NCBI RefSeq assembly: GCF_011440305.1
Contig: NZ_JAAOIW010000007.1
Location: forward strand, 186,001-250,000
DNA length: 64,000 bases
Direction of reading: 5' to 3'
Origin: Paenibacillus agricola
GTDB taxonomy: Bacteria > Bacillota > Bacilli > Paenibacillales > NBRC-103111
The notes under the pieces are model-generated. The model did not search any database and was not told the origin of the DNA. It saw only the letters and a list, made by a program, of their open reading frames with translations. Below are positions 52,890-60,687 of the stretch, one piece after another. Made by a program: the position numbers and the translations under genes. Numbering within the stretch: the stretch's first letter is position 1; every line of letters begins with the position of its first letter.

Positions 52890-54392
52890 ATGAAAAGCCA
52901 ACGTTTAATCAAGCAAGCATTGCTGTCCGCAGGTGCCCTATCCTTAGTCCTTACTTCTGCGTGTGCAAACGGCGCGGAACCAGCACCAGGCGGAGCGGCT
53001 TCGACCGGACCTGTGGAAATTACGATGATGAACCAATATTTAACAGCGGAGCCACCCAAAATGGACAGCGAGCCGATGAAGCTGCTTCAGGAATATACCA
53101 ATACCAAGCTGAATATAACCTGGGTGCCTAGCGCCAGCTATAGCGAGAAGGTTACCGCCTCGATTGCAGTGGCGGGAGATTTGCCCAAGCTGCTGCTGGT
53201 GAAGGAAGACCGCAACCCTGCGATTATCGAAGCTGCCAAGGCCGGCTTGTTCTGGGAGCTTGGCCCCTATCTGCAGGATTACCCGAACCTGAAAACGATG
53301 GATGCCGCGCGCCTCACGAATATTTCCATTGACAGCAAAATTTACGGTGTGTACCGTTGGAGAGCCATTGCGCGTAACGGTATTATTATCCGCAAGGACT
53401 GGCTGGATAATCTCGGGCTCCAGGAGCCCAAAACTTTGGATGAGCTACTTAATGTATTCAAAGCATTTACTTATAACGATCCCGATAAAAACGGCAAGAA
53501 TGATACATTCGGTATTTCCTTTGACTCGAACAACGCCTTAATTCTCCATATCCTTGCAGCTATGGGCACACCGAATCTGTGGGAATATAAAGATGGCAAG
53601 ATGACACCGGACTTTATGACCAAGCCGTATATGGATGGCTTGAAAACGATTCAACAAATGTTCAAGGATAAAGTGATGAACAGTGACTTCCCCGTTGTGA
53701 AGGATCGTACCACCCTAGTGAATCAAGGTAAAGCTGGCGTCTACATCGGGGCCTATGATGACTTGAACGCTCGTTTCAGCGACTTATTCAAAGCCAATCC
53801 AAATGCCAAGCTGGATACCATCGCGAATGTAAGCGGTCCGAATGGTGTTCGAGTACAAGCGGGAATTGGGTATAACAGCGTATTTATGATCCCCAAAACA
53901 AGCGTGAAAACAGAGGCAGAGTTGAAACAAGTATTAACTTTCTTAGACAAATTGGGCGATGAGAAGGTACAGACCCTGATGACTTGGGGCATCGAAGGCA
54001 AGCATTATAAGATCGACAATGGTAAAGCTGTACGTATCGACGAAAAGGTGTTCACCGATGAGGTTTATAATTCGCTGTTCCAATTAATGGTGTTTGACGG
54101 CAGTAAAGCACTTCCCGGTAATGAAGATCCAGCTGTTGCCAAGTTCAACAAACTTATCAAAGAGAATGAGAAGTTCGCTATCCCGAATCCTGCCCTACCG
54201 CTTCTCTCCAAAACCTATATGGAAAAAGGCAAGCAGATGGATCAGGTGATATCAGATGCAAGAACCAAATTTATTATTGGTGAAATCGACGAAAAGGGCT
54301 TTGAGCAAGCTGTCGCCAACTGGCAAAAGACCGGCGGTGAGCAAGTGATGGCCGAATACAAAGCAGACTATGAAAAAACAGCCAAAAAGTAG
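52890..54392 (+). CDS. Sugar-binding lipoprotein of ABC transporter
   Basis: 500 residues from ATG 52890 (GGAGG 11 bases upstream). Lipobox LTSAC, short Ala/Gly/Pro linker, family 1/LplA-type binding-protein fold with DPDKNGKNDTFGISFDSNN, a motif shared by oligosaccharide- and uronate-binding members in this window. It is the last gene of the operon, ending at a hairpin terminator. Confidence 0.92.
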   Translation: MKSQRLIKQALLSAGALSLVLTSACANGAEPAPGGAASTGPVEITMMNQYLTAEPPKMDSEPMKLLQEYTNTKLNITWVPSASYSEKVTASIAVAGDLPKLLLVKEDRNPAIIEAAKAGLFWELGPYLQDYPNLKTMDAARLTNISIDSKIYGVYRWRAIARNGIIIRKDWLDNLGLQEPKTLDELLNVFKAFTYNDPDKNGKNDTFGISFDSNNALILHILAAMGTPNLWEYKDGKMTPDFMTKPYMDGLKTIQQMFKDKVMNSDFPVVKDRTTLVNQGKAGVYIGAYDDLNARFSDLFKANPNAKLDTIANVSGPNGVRVQAGIGYNSVFMIPKTSVKTEAELKQVLTFLDKLGDEKVQTLMTWGIEGKHYKIDNGKAVRIDEKVFTDEVYNSLFQLMVFDGSKALPGNEDPAVAKFNKLIKENEKFAIPNPALPLLSKTYMEKGKQMDQVISDARTKFIIGEIDEKGFEQAVANWQKTGGEQVMAEYKADYEKTAKK

Positions 54393-54403
54393 TTTTACTT
54401 GGG

Positions 54404-54431
54404 AGGAGCCGATTGGTTCCTCTTCTTTCCA
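54404..54431 (+). terminator. Hairpin terminator after the lipoprotein gene
   Basis: GAGGAGCC pairs with GGTTCCTC (one G:T pair) around GATT, followed by a short T-rich stretch. It separates the importer operon from the regulator at 54527, at least in part. Confidence 0.6.
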
Positions 54432-54526
54432 GCATTTATAGCGCTAATGATTATAGGATTTCATCAAGCTTAGTGAGATAATGGAGGCAGATTAAGTTTG
54501 AATTGACTGAAGAAAGTGAGATTGTC

Positions 54527-56824
54527 ATGAGACTGAAGCTGTCCCGTTATCACGTAAAGCTGTTTATGCTATGCTTGCTGCTTGGCTCCATTCCGGTTGG
54601 AGTGATCGGCATTTTTTCGTATGTAAAATCCTCAAGCATCATCGAAAGCAAGGTTCTGCAGGGAAATGACCAGCTCTTGCACCAAACGCAAATCCAGCTT
54701 GAAAATACGCTAAAGATTATCGACTTCTCGATATTCCAGCTGGTCAATGCCCAGCCGGTTAGCGAGGTGCTTCAGATGCCGATCCAGGCGAGAGATTTCC
54801 CGCTTGTGGACAAGGTGCTGGAGACGCTGCAGCGCATCCAAATATACGAGCTAGGCATCCGGGATATTCAATTAATCAATATCGACCAGAACTGGAGCAT
54901 CAGTAACAAAGGCTATGCCAGGCTGGATGAATTCACAGATGCCAATCGGCTGGCCTTGTTTACCAGCATAGACCGTCCATTCAAATGGTTGACGGAAACG
55001 ATAGCAGGCAAGGACGGCGTTCTGGCGCAGACGAATATATACTTGGTTAAGCGCTTTCCTAGCTATTCAGCGAAGCCTACTGCCCTTTTGGTCACCCAAA
55101 TGTCCAACCAAGAGCTGTTCAAGGTGCTCCCCAAGAGCAGCGAGCTCGGTTCTATCATTGTGCTGGATGAGCAAGGGAATATTATGGCGACTGATCTATC
55201 GTCCGAGTTCGATACAGCCTTGCGGGATTCGTCCCTGTTGCAGGACGTGCTGCAGCAAGCGGAGCTTAAGGGCTACCGGGTTGGGGAAATCGGCGAGGAG
55301 GAATATGGCTTCACCTTCCGCAAATCATCGTATAATGGCTGGACCTATTTGTCGATCGTTTCGCTGGACAGCATCAAGCGGGAGTCCCAAGCTATTGGCT
55401 GGGCAACGATGTGGGCATGCTTGATTATCCTTGTTTTGATTGTTGTGCTGTCGCTTCAGGGCGCCAATAAGATGTATTCACCGCTGCGCAAGCTGTACCA
55501 GAAGACGGCGGTGCCAGGAGGCGATACCGCTGAAGGGGACCCTCGGGAGCCGCAGGATGAGTTCTTGGTGATCGAGCGCCGGATGGAAACCATGTCGCAG
55601 AACAATATGCATATGACTAGCCATGTCCAGATGCTGCGGCATCAATTAAAGCCTTTCATGATTTTCAAGCTGGTGCAGGGCGAACTAACGGGCAAAGAGA
55701 TCAAGGAGCAGCTTCAGCTATTTGGCTACTCGCAGCAATTCCGCTGGCTGGCGGTTGTAGCCGTGCAGATTGATACGCTGGAGCCCACACGCTACAGCGA
55801 GAGCGACCGTGACCTGCTGCTTTTTGCGATTAGCAATATTGTCGAGGAAACCGTACCCGCCGAGCATCGCCTGAATCCGGTCGTTATCGACCAGTCGCAG
55901 GTGACTGTTATTAGCGGCAACCATGAATCTCTGGATGCCTTTAAAGACTTTATGTACGAAACGATCAAGCAGGTGCAAAAAAATGTGCTTACCTTTCTTG
56001 ATCTTCCTGTTAGTGCGGGCATTAGCCGACCGTTTAAAACGTACGATCTCACCTCCAAGGCCTATGCGGAAGGGCTGGATGCGTTAAAGTACCGGATTAC
56101 AAAGGATACCGAAACCATTCTATTTATCGAGAATGAGGAGCCAGAGACGCAAATGGTATTTTTCCCTGAGCATCTGGAGAAGCAACTGGTCGAGGCTGTC
56201 AAATTCGCGGATGATCGGCGCGCCCATGCGTTGCTCAAGGAGTTTCTGCAAATTTTGTCCAATCGCGAGCTCACCCATAACCAGATGCAAAACTGGCTTA
56301 TGAAGCTGCTAATGGATCTGCTGTATATTCCTGAGCAGCAGGATGCGACCCTCTCCTCGCTTGATACGAATGCCATCCCGCTATATTTGCAGCTGAAGCG
56401 GCTTAACACCTTGCCCGAAATCGAGCTATGGTTTATGCAGATTGTGGAGCCGATTATTCAGTCGATGGACCAAAGCAAGGAAGCGCCTTACCATAAAATT
56501 TCCAATGAGGTTATCCGGATCATTCAAAGCGAATATGATCGTGAGCTGACACTCGAGGAATGCGCTTCGCGGCTGAATTACCACTCCAGCTATATTCGAC
56601 GGGCTCTCAAAAAAAGCATGAATATTAATTTTAGCGATTACCTGCTCGCCTATCGGATGGATGTTGCCAAGAAATGGCTGGAAGAAACCGAAATGAAAAT
56701 CGCCGATATGGCACGCAAGCTGCAATATAACAATCCGCAAAATTTTATCCGCTATTTCAAGAAGTCGACTGGCATGACACCCGGCAAGTACCGGGAAGTG
56801 TGGCTAAGCGAAAATGAAAGCTAA
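54527..56824 (+). CDS. Membrane-bound AraC-type regulator with extracellular sensor (YesS/YtdP type)
   Basis: 765 residues from ATG 54527 (eight residues shorter than the longest frame, which starts with a TTG). A membrane helix near the N-terminus, an extracellular dCache-like sensor (about 30-290), a second helix near 290-312 (WATMWACLIILVLIVVLSLQ), a long linker with a GGDEF-like remnant, and a C-terminal AraC double HTH (about 660-765) ending in GMTPGKYREVW. It is a one-component sugar sensor that would control the neighbouring importer and catabolic genes. The ribosome binding site is weak. Confidence 0.9.
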   Translation: MRLKLSRYHVKLFMLCLLLGSIPVGVIGIFSYVKSSSIIESKVLQGNDQLLHQTQIQLENTLKIIDFSIFQLVNAQPVSEVLQMPIQARDFPLVDKVLETLQRIQIYELGIRDIQLINIDQNWSISNKGYARLDEFTDANRLALFTSIDRPFKWLTETIAGKDGVLAQTNIYLVKRFPSYSAKPTALLVTQMSNQELFKVLPKSSELGSIIVLDEQGNIMATDLSSEFDTALRDSSLLQDVLQQAELKGYRVGEIGEEEYGFTFRKSSYNGWTYLSIVSLDSIKRESQAIGWATMWACLIILVLIVVLSLQGANKMYSPLRKLYQKTAVPGGDTAEGDPREPQDEFLVIERRMETMSQNNMHMTSHVQMLRHQLKPFMIFKLVQGELTGKEIKEQLQLFGYSQQFRWLAVVAVQIDTLEPTRYSESDRDLLLFAISNIVEETVPAEHRLNPVVIDQSQVTVISGNHESLDAFKDFMYETIKQVQKNVLTFLDLPVSAGISRPFKTYDLTSKAYAEGLDALKYRITKDTETILFIENEEPETQMVFFPEHLEKQLVEAVKFADDRRAHALLKEFLQILSNRELTHNQMQNWLMKLLMDLLYIPEQQDATLSSLDTNAIPLYLQLKRLNTLPEIELWFMQIVEPIIQSMDQSKEAPYHKISNEVIRIIQSEYDRELTLEECASRLNYHSSYIRRALKKSMNINFSDYLLAYRMDVAKKWLEETEMKIADMARKLQYNNPQNFIRYFKKSTGMTPGKYREVWLSENES

Positions 56825-56860
56825 CCTGTAAAAGCAGAATAATAAAAGGAGAGAATTAAC

Positions 56861-57928
56861 ATGCAAAAAGAGCATCAGATCCGCCTCGGCATAATCGGTA
56901 TGGGCAAGGTATCCGTAGAGCGGCATATTCCATCGATCCGATCCATTAACGCCCCTCAAGTCGAGCTGTATGCGGCAGCAGACCCCCTGCCGGGGTTAGC
57001 GCAAAGGGCCGCCGCCGAGCATGGCATTCCGCATGCATTCGAGGACTATAAAGAACTGCTGGCAATGGACGAGGTCACTGCCGTTTCCATTTGCACACCA
57101 ACGTTCACCCACGCAGCCATTGCGATCCATGCCTTGAAAGCAGGGAAGCACGTCTATCTCGAGAAACCGGCCACGATGAACGAAAGGGAGATGCGCGAGG
57201 TTCTGGCTGCCGCCAAAGAAAGCAACAAGGTGTTTATCGTTGGCTCCAATGGGATGCTACAAAATCAAATGCTGCTGTTTAAGCAAATGATCGATAACAA
57301 GGAGCTAGGCGAGGTTTTTCAGGTAAGTATAACGCGTGCCTCACCAAGGGGCAGTAACGACCTGAACCGCAAAACAATTGGCGGGGATGGCATCAGCATG
57401 GAAAGCGCCTCCCACAATGTCGAATGGGCTTTATATTTCCTCGGTGACCCCCATCCCGTATCCGTAACGGGACTTGGCTACTACAAATACGATAACCTCT
57501 CTATTCCGCTGGAGCTGCGGGAAGCGCGTGAGGTAGATGACTGCTCCTTGGCCTTAGTCCATTTTGATAACGGAAGCAGCTTTCTTTATAAGGCCATGAG
57601 ATCGGCAATCGCTCCTGCCGATTATGAAGTTAACATCCAAGGAGACCGGGGCTTAATCTGGTATGATGTTAACAAATGCTATAAAGAGCAGTCGGATGAT
57701 TGCATACGCATCTACACCCAGCATAAAAACGGGCATATTATGGAATCAAAGCCGCTAATCAAATGCGGCAAAACCCATGCTGCCATGTATGCACATTTTT
57801 TCACTTGCATCCGTGAAGGGCAACAATCCGCCATCAGCAATGGCGAGCGGAGCGTGATCGTGATGAAAATATTGGATGCCCTGCAATTATCGATGAAAGG
57901 CAATGGGAAGCAGATCTGGATAAATTGA
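56861..57928 (+). CDS. Gfo/Idh/MocA family oxidoreductase
   Basis: 355 residues. N-terminal Rossmann motif LGIIGMGKVSVERH, active-site motif LEKPATMNER (about 103-112), C-terminal alpha/beta domain. It differs from the first dehydrogenase of the locus by lacking the Cys cluster. It begins 36 bp after the AraC regulator (AAAGGAGAG before the ATG) and 19 bp before the sugar isomerase gene, so these three are probably one transcript. Confidence 0.9.
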   Translation: MQKEHQIRLGIIGMGKVSVERHIPSIRSINAPQVELYAAADPLPGLAQRAAAEHGIPHAFEDYKELLAMDEVTAVSICTPTFTHAAIAIHALKAGKHVYLEKPATMNEREMREVLAAAKESNKVFIVGSNGMLQNQMLLFKQMIDNKELGEVFQVSITRASPRGSNDLNRKTIGGDGISMESASHNVEWALYFLGDPHPVSVTGLGYYKYDNLSIPLELREAREVDDCSLALVHFDNGSSFLYKAMRSAIAPADYEVNIQGDRGLIWYDVNKCYKEQSDDCIRIYTQHKNGHIMESKPLIKCGKTHAAMYAHFFTCIREGQQSAISNGERSVIVMKILDALQLSMKGNGKQIWIN

Positions 57929-57947
57929 AGATAATGGGGGGATTGGC

Positions 57948-58790
57948 ATGATTGGGTTAAGCTGCCATTCGCGAAATTACGGTGCGGGGACACCGGATGA
58001 AATTTTTGCCTTTATTCAAAAGCTGGGATATGCGTATATTGACGTCGATTCTGTTGGAACGATTCCACAGCATGTTGTCTTGGCCAACCCGCAAAAAGCC
58101 GCACAATTAACAAAGGAGCTTTCGGAGAAGCACGAGCTCCAGCTTGCTGAATATTTCTTGGGCGCTGTAGCTGTGGATGGAGCCAGTGTGGACAATAGCC
58201 AGACCGACCCTGTACGAAGGGCTGCCATGTATGGAAACTTCGCCCGCATCTGCTCCTATGCCCAACTTGCCGGCTTTCGAAGCATCATGGGAGCCGCGGG
58301 CACGCTAAATAAGCAAATCGGCTTTGACCGTTCCTTCGAAACTGCGGCTGCTACCTTAAGCCAATTGGTTATCATTGCAGCGGAGCACGGTATTTCGTTC
58401 CATGTGGAGCCAAGCCGAGCCTCGCTGCTGAATGTGCCTTCCAAAGCCATCGAAATGGCGCAGGCTGTAGACGGCTTGAAGTATACACTGGATTTTTTGC
58501 ACTTCCAAGTCAATGGCTATAGCCAGGATGAGACCATGGATTTATTAAAGTATACGGGGCATATGCATGCCAGGCAAGCTGCCGTTGGTTGGGCGAAATG
58601 CCCCTTTGAGCATGGGGAAATTGATTTTGACAGCATCATTAAAAGGCTGAGAGGGCTTAAGTGGGATGGCATCATCGCTATGGAATTCTGGAACGGTCCC
58701 GACGAAGACGCGGCTGGAATGAATGCAGTCGAGCAGACGATTTTGATGCGTTATCACCTAAAGGGGCTCATTAAGAAATATGAATTGTAG
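57948..58790 (+). CDS. Sugar phosphate isomerase/epimerase family protein (xylose isomerase-like TIM barrel)
   Basis: 280 residues. A TIM-barrel protein of the AP-endonuclease-2/IolE-type family: metal-binding residues appear in FHVEPSRASLL (about 149-159), DFLHFQVNG (about 183-191) and HMHARQAAVG, and IAMEFW near 243-248. It interconverts sugar or inositol derivatives with a divalent metal ion. It is the last gene of the locus and its 3' end overlaps the convergent AraC gene by 20 bp. Confidence 0.87.
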   Translation: MIGLSCHSRNYGAGTPDEIFAFIQKLGYAYIDVDSVGTIPQHVVLANPQKAAQLTKELSEKHELQLAEYFLGAVAVDGASVDNSQTDPVRRAAMYGNFARICSYAQLAGFRSIMGAAGTLNKQIGFDRSFETAAATLSQLVIIAAEHGISFHVEPSRASLLNVPSKAIEMAQAVDGLKYTLDFLHFQVNGYSQDETMDLLKYTGHMHARQAAVGWAKCPFEHGEIDFDSIIKRLRGLKWDGIIAMEFWNGPDEDAAGMNAVEQTILMRYHLKGLIKKYEL

Positions 58791-59838
58791 CCTCACCACC
58801 TTTTAGTGCTTTTATATTATTGGCTTTCCATACCTCCATACGGTGCTGCTTGGGTGTGACCCCGGTCCATTTTTTAAAGGCATTTTGAAAAGCGCTTGGC
58901 TCCGAGAAATGAAGAAGATAAGCTACCTCCCCAATATTATATTCCGGTTTAGCCAAGTAACCCATGGCAAGCTCTTTTCTGACTCGGTTTATAATCTCCA
59001 TGAACGTCGTATTTTCTTGATTGAGCTTGGCTTGGATGCTCCTCACACTCATTTGGAACTGTAAGGCCGTCTCTTTTAAACTGGGAAAAGACATCGGCAT
59101 CCGATTAATGATCCAATGATACAGCTGATTGGAAAATAAATTCCCTTGCAAAAGCCGGCGTTTCGCCTCTTCCGCAACGAATTCGAAGGTGGTTAATAAT
59201 TGGGTGTCTGCAAATAAAATGGGATATTCTAGAACAGCCTTGCTCATGCGAATCGTATTCGCTTTCTTGCCAAACCCCGGCGGGATGCCCATAACAGCTA
59301 CGTACTCGGCGATCTCTACAGGTTGAGTATGAGTGAAATGTACCTCCTTTAATGGAATGGAGATGCAGCTTAATCTAATCATGATATGATACAAGGAGCT
59401 AACCATTTCCTCAATGCAATGTCGAGCCGGGGTTTTGTGCGGATAGGTGTAGCCTATGTCGATTATAACGTCGGATTCTTCCACCACCCAGCTAATGTTA
59501 AAGCCGTTGCATAGGATAACATTATATTTTTGATAAGCTGCTAACGCTTGCCCAACGGTTTTCGAATGCATCATCACATATCCTAAAACCCCCAAATCCG
59601 AAGCCTCCAGGCTTTGTCCCTGGTGCAAGCCGAAGGCGACGTCCTCCGTGACCGTGGCAGCAAGCTCTGTAATGCGTTCAAAATCGTCCCCAGATAAGCG
59701 AGCTTCGGTATCCTGAAGAAGTGACTCTTCAATACGAGCCCTCCTGAAAAAATCATCCTTGTTATGCCCCTTAAGCACGATCGTTTTCACAAGAGGATAA
59801 ATAAAGGAAACCGGTACCCCGATTTGATTTGGCGACAA
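58771..59838 (-). CDS. AraC family regulator with arabinose-binding-like N-terminal domain (OruR/ArgR type)
   Basis: 355 residues from TTG 59838; AAAGGAGG lies eight bases upstream. The N-terminal two-thirds have the layout of the Arabinose_bd-type AraC regulators (YVMMHSKTVGQALAAYQKYN); the C-terminal AraC HTH (about 235-335) ends near GVTPKQHR. It overlaps the isomerase gene antisense by 20 bp at its 3' end. It is divergent from the NAD(P)H oxidoreductase gene, which is its likely target. Confidence 0.88.
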   Translation of the reverse strand: MSPNQIGVPVSFIYPLVKTIVLKGHNKDDFFRRARIEESLLQDTEARLSGDDFERITELAATVTEDVAFGLHQGQSLEASDLGVLGYVMMHSKTVGQALAAYQKYNVILCNGFNISWVVEESDVIIDIGYTYPHKTPARHCIEEMVSSLYHIMIRLSCISIPLKEVHFTHTQPVEIAEYVAVMGIPPGFGKKANTIRMSKAVLEYPILFADTQLLTTFEFVAEEAKRRLLQGNLFSNQLYHWIINRMPMSFPSLKETALQFQMSVRSIQAKLNQENTTFMEIINRVRKELAMGYLAKPEYNIGEVAYLLHFSEPSAFQNAFKKWTGVTPKQHRMEVWKANNIKALKGGEATIHIS

Positions 59839-59911
59839 TTCTCATTCCTCCTTTTGCACAATAGAACAATAGTTTGGCATGTTTCATCATGTTCATATGG
59901 CTTCCTGTGGC

Positions 59912-59931
59912 TTAAGATAATTTTATCTTAA
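59912..59931. promoter_or_regulatory. Perfect 20-bp palindrome in the divergent region
   Basis: TTAAGATAA-TT-TTATCTTAA reads the same on both strands. It lies just upstream of the ribosome binding site of the NAD(P)H oxidoreductase gene, in the 110-bp region shared with the divergent AraC gene. The same region has the direct repeat CATGTT(T)CAT (59879-59897), of AraC half-site style. A dimeric repressor site is the likeliest reading. Confidence 0.6.
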
Positions 59932-59948
59932 CACGAGGAGGACTGCAC

Positions 59949-60530
59949 TTGCGATCCAAAATAGCCATCATTAACGGACATCCCTATTCCCAAAGCTACT
60001 GTACAGCATTATCGGAGGCTTACACCAAAGGAGCCATTGCCAGCGGCGCGAATGTACGCAGTATCCATGTAGGTGCTTTGGCCTTTGAACCCAGCTTAAA
60101 GTTCGGCTACCATCAGCGGATGGAGCTCGAAGAGGACCTACTCGCAGCCCAGGAGACGATCCGCTGGGCTGACCATCTTGTTTTCGTATATCCGATATGG
60201 TGGGGAACGTTACCTGCGGTCATGAAAGGGTTTATTGATCGTGTGTTTTTGCCTGGCTTCGCCTACCAGAGCCGACCCAACTCCCAATTATGGGACAAAT
60301 TGCTGTGCGGCAAATCTGCCCGTCTTATTGTGACGATGGATTCGCCTTCCTGGTACAACCGCTGGGTATATAAACAGGCTGGACACCATGTTATGAAGCG
60401 GAATATTTTGCAATATTGCGGAGTGAATCCCGTTAAGATCACAGAGCTATGCTCGGTTAAAGCCTCAACAGACAAGCAGCGTGAGCGATGGTTGTCCGAT
60501 GTCGAAGCTTTGGGCTTGAAGCGTTCCTAG
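59949..60530 (+). CDS. Flavodoxin-fold NAD(P)H oxidoreductase (quinone reductase family)
   Basis: 193 residues from TTG 59949, preceded by GAGGAGG seven bases upstream. N-terminal flavin-binding motif IINGHPYSQSYC and YPIWWGTLPAVMKGFIDRV (about 80-98) are of the NQO1/MdaB/YwrO family. It reduces quinones or flavin-bound substrates with NAD(P)H, typically for redox or electrophile defence. It is divergent from an AraC regulator and precedes the GH127 gene by 157 bp, so it is likely monocistronic. Confidence 0.9.
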   Translation: MRSKIAIINGHPYSQSYCTALSEAYTKGAIASGANVRSIHVGALAFEPSLKFGYHQRMELEEDLLAAQETIRWADHLVFVYPIWWGTLPAVMKGFIDRVFLPGFAYQSRPNSQLWDKLLCGKSARLIVTMDSPSWYNRWVYKQAGHHVMKRNILQYCGVNPVKITELCSVKASTDKQRERWLSDVEALGLKRS

Positions 60531-60687
60531 TTAGTTTTCTCTTTTCCCACTTCTAAAATAAATACAGCTTTACAAAAATAGTTTTATTTTTGGTTTCGGT
60601 ATTTTCCTTATAATGAGAATGTATAGAAGCTGGACGTATGTACAATTTCATAGAGATTTTAAAATTTGATCGAGGAGGGCTTAGATT

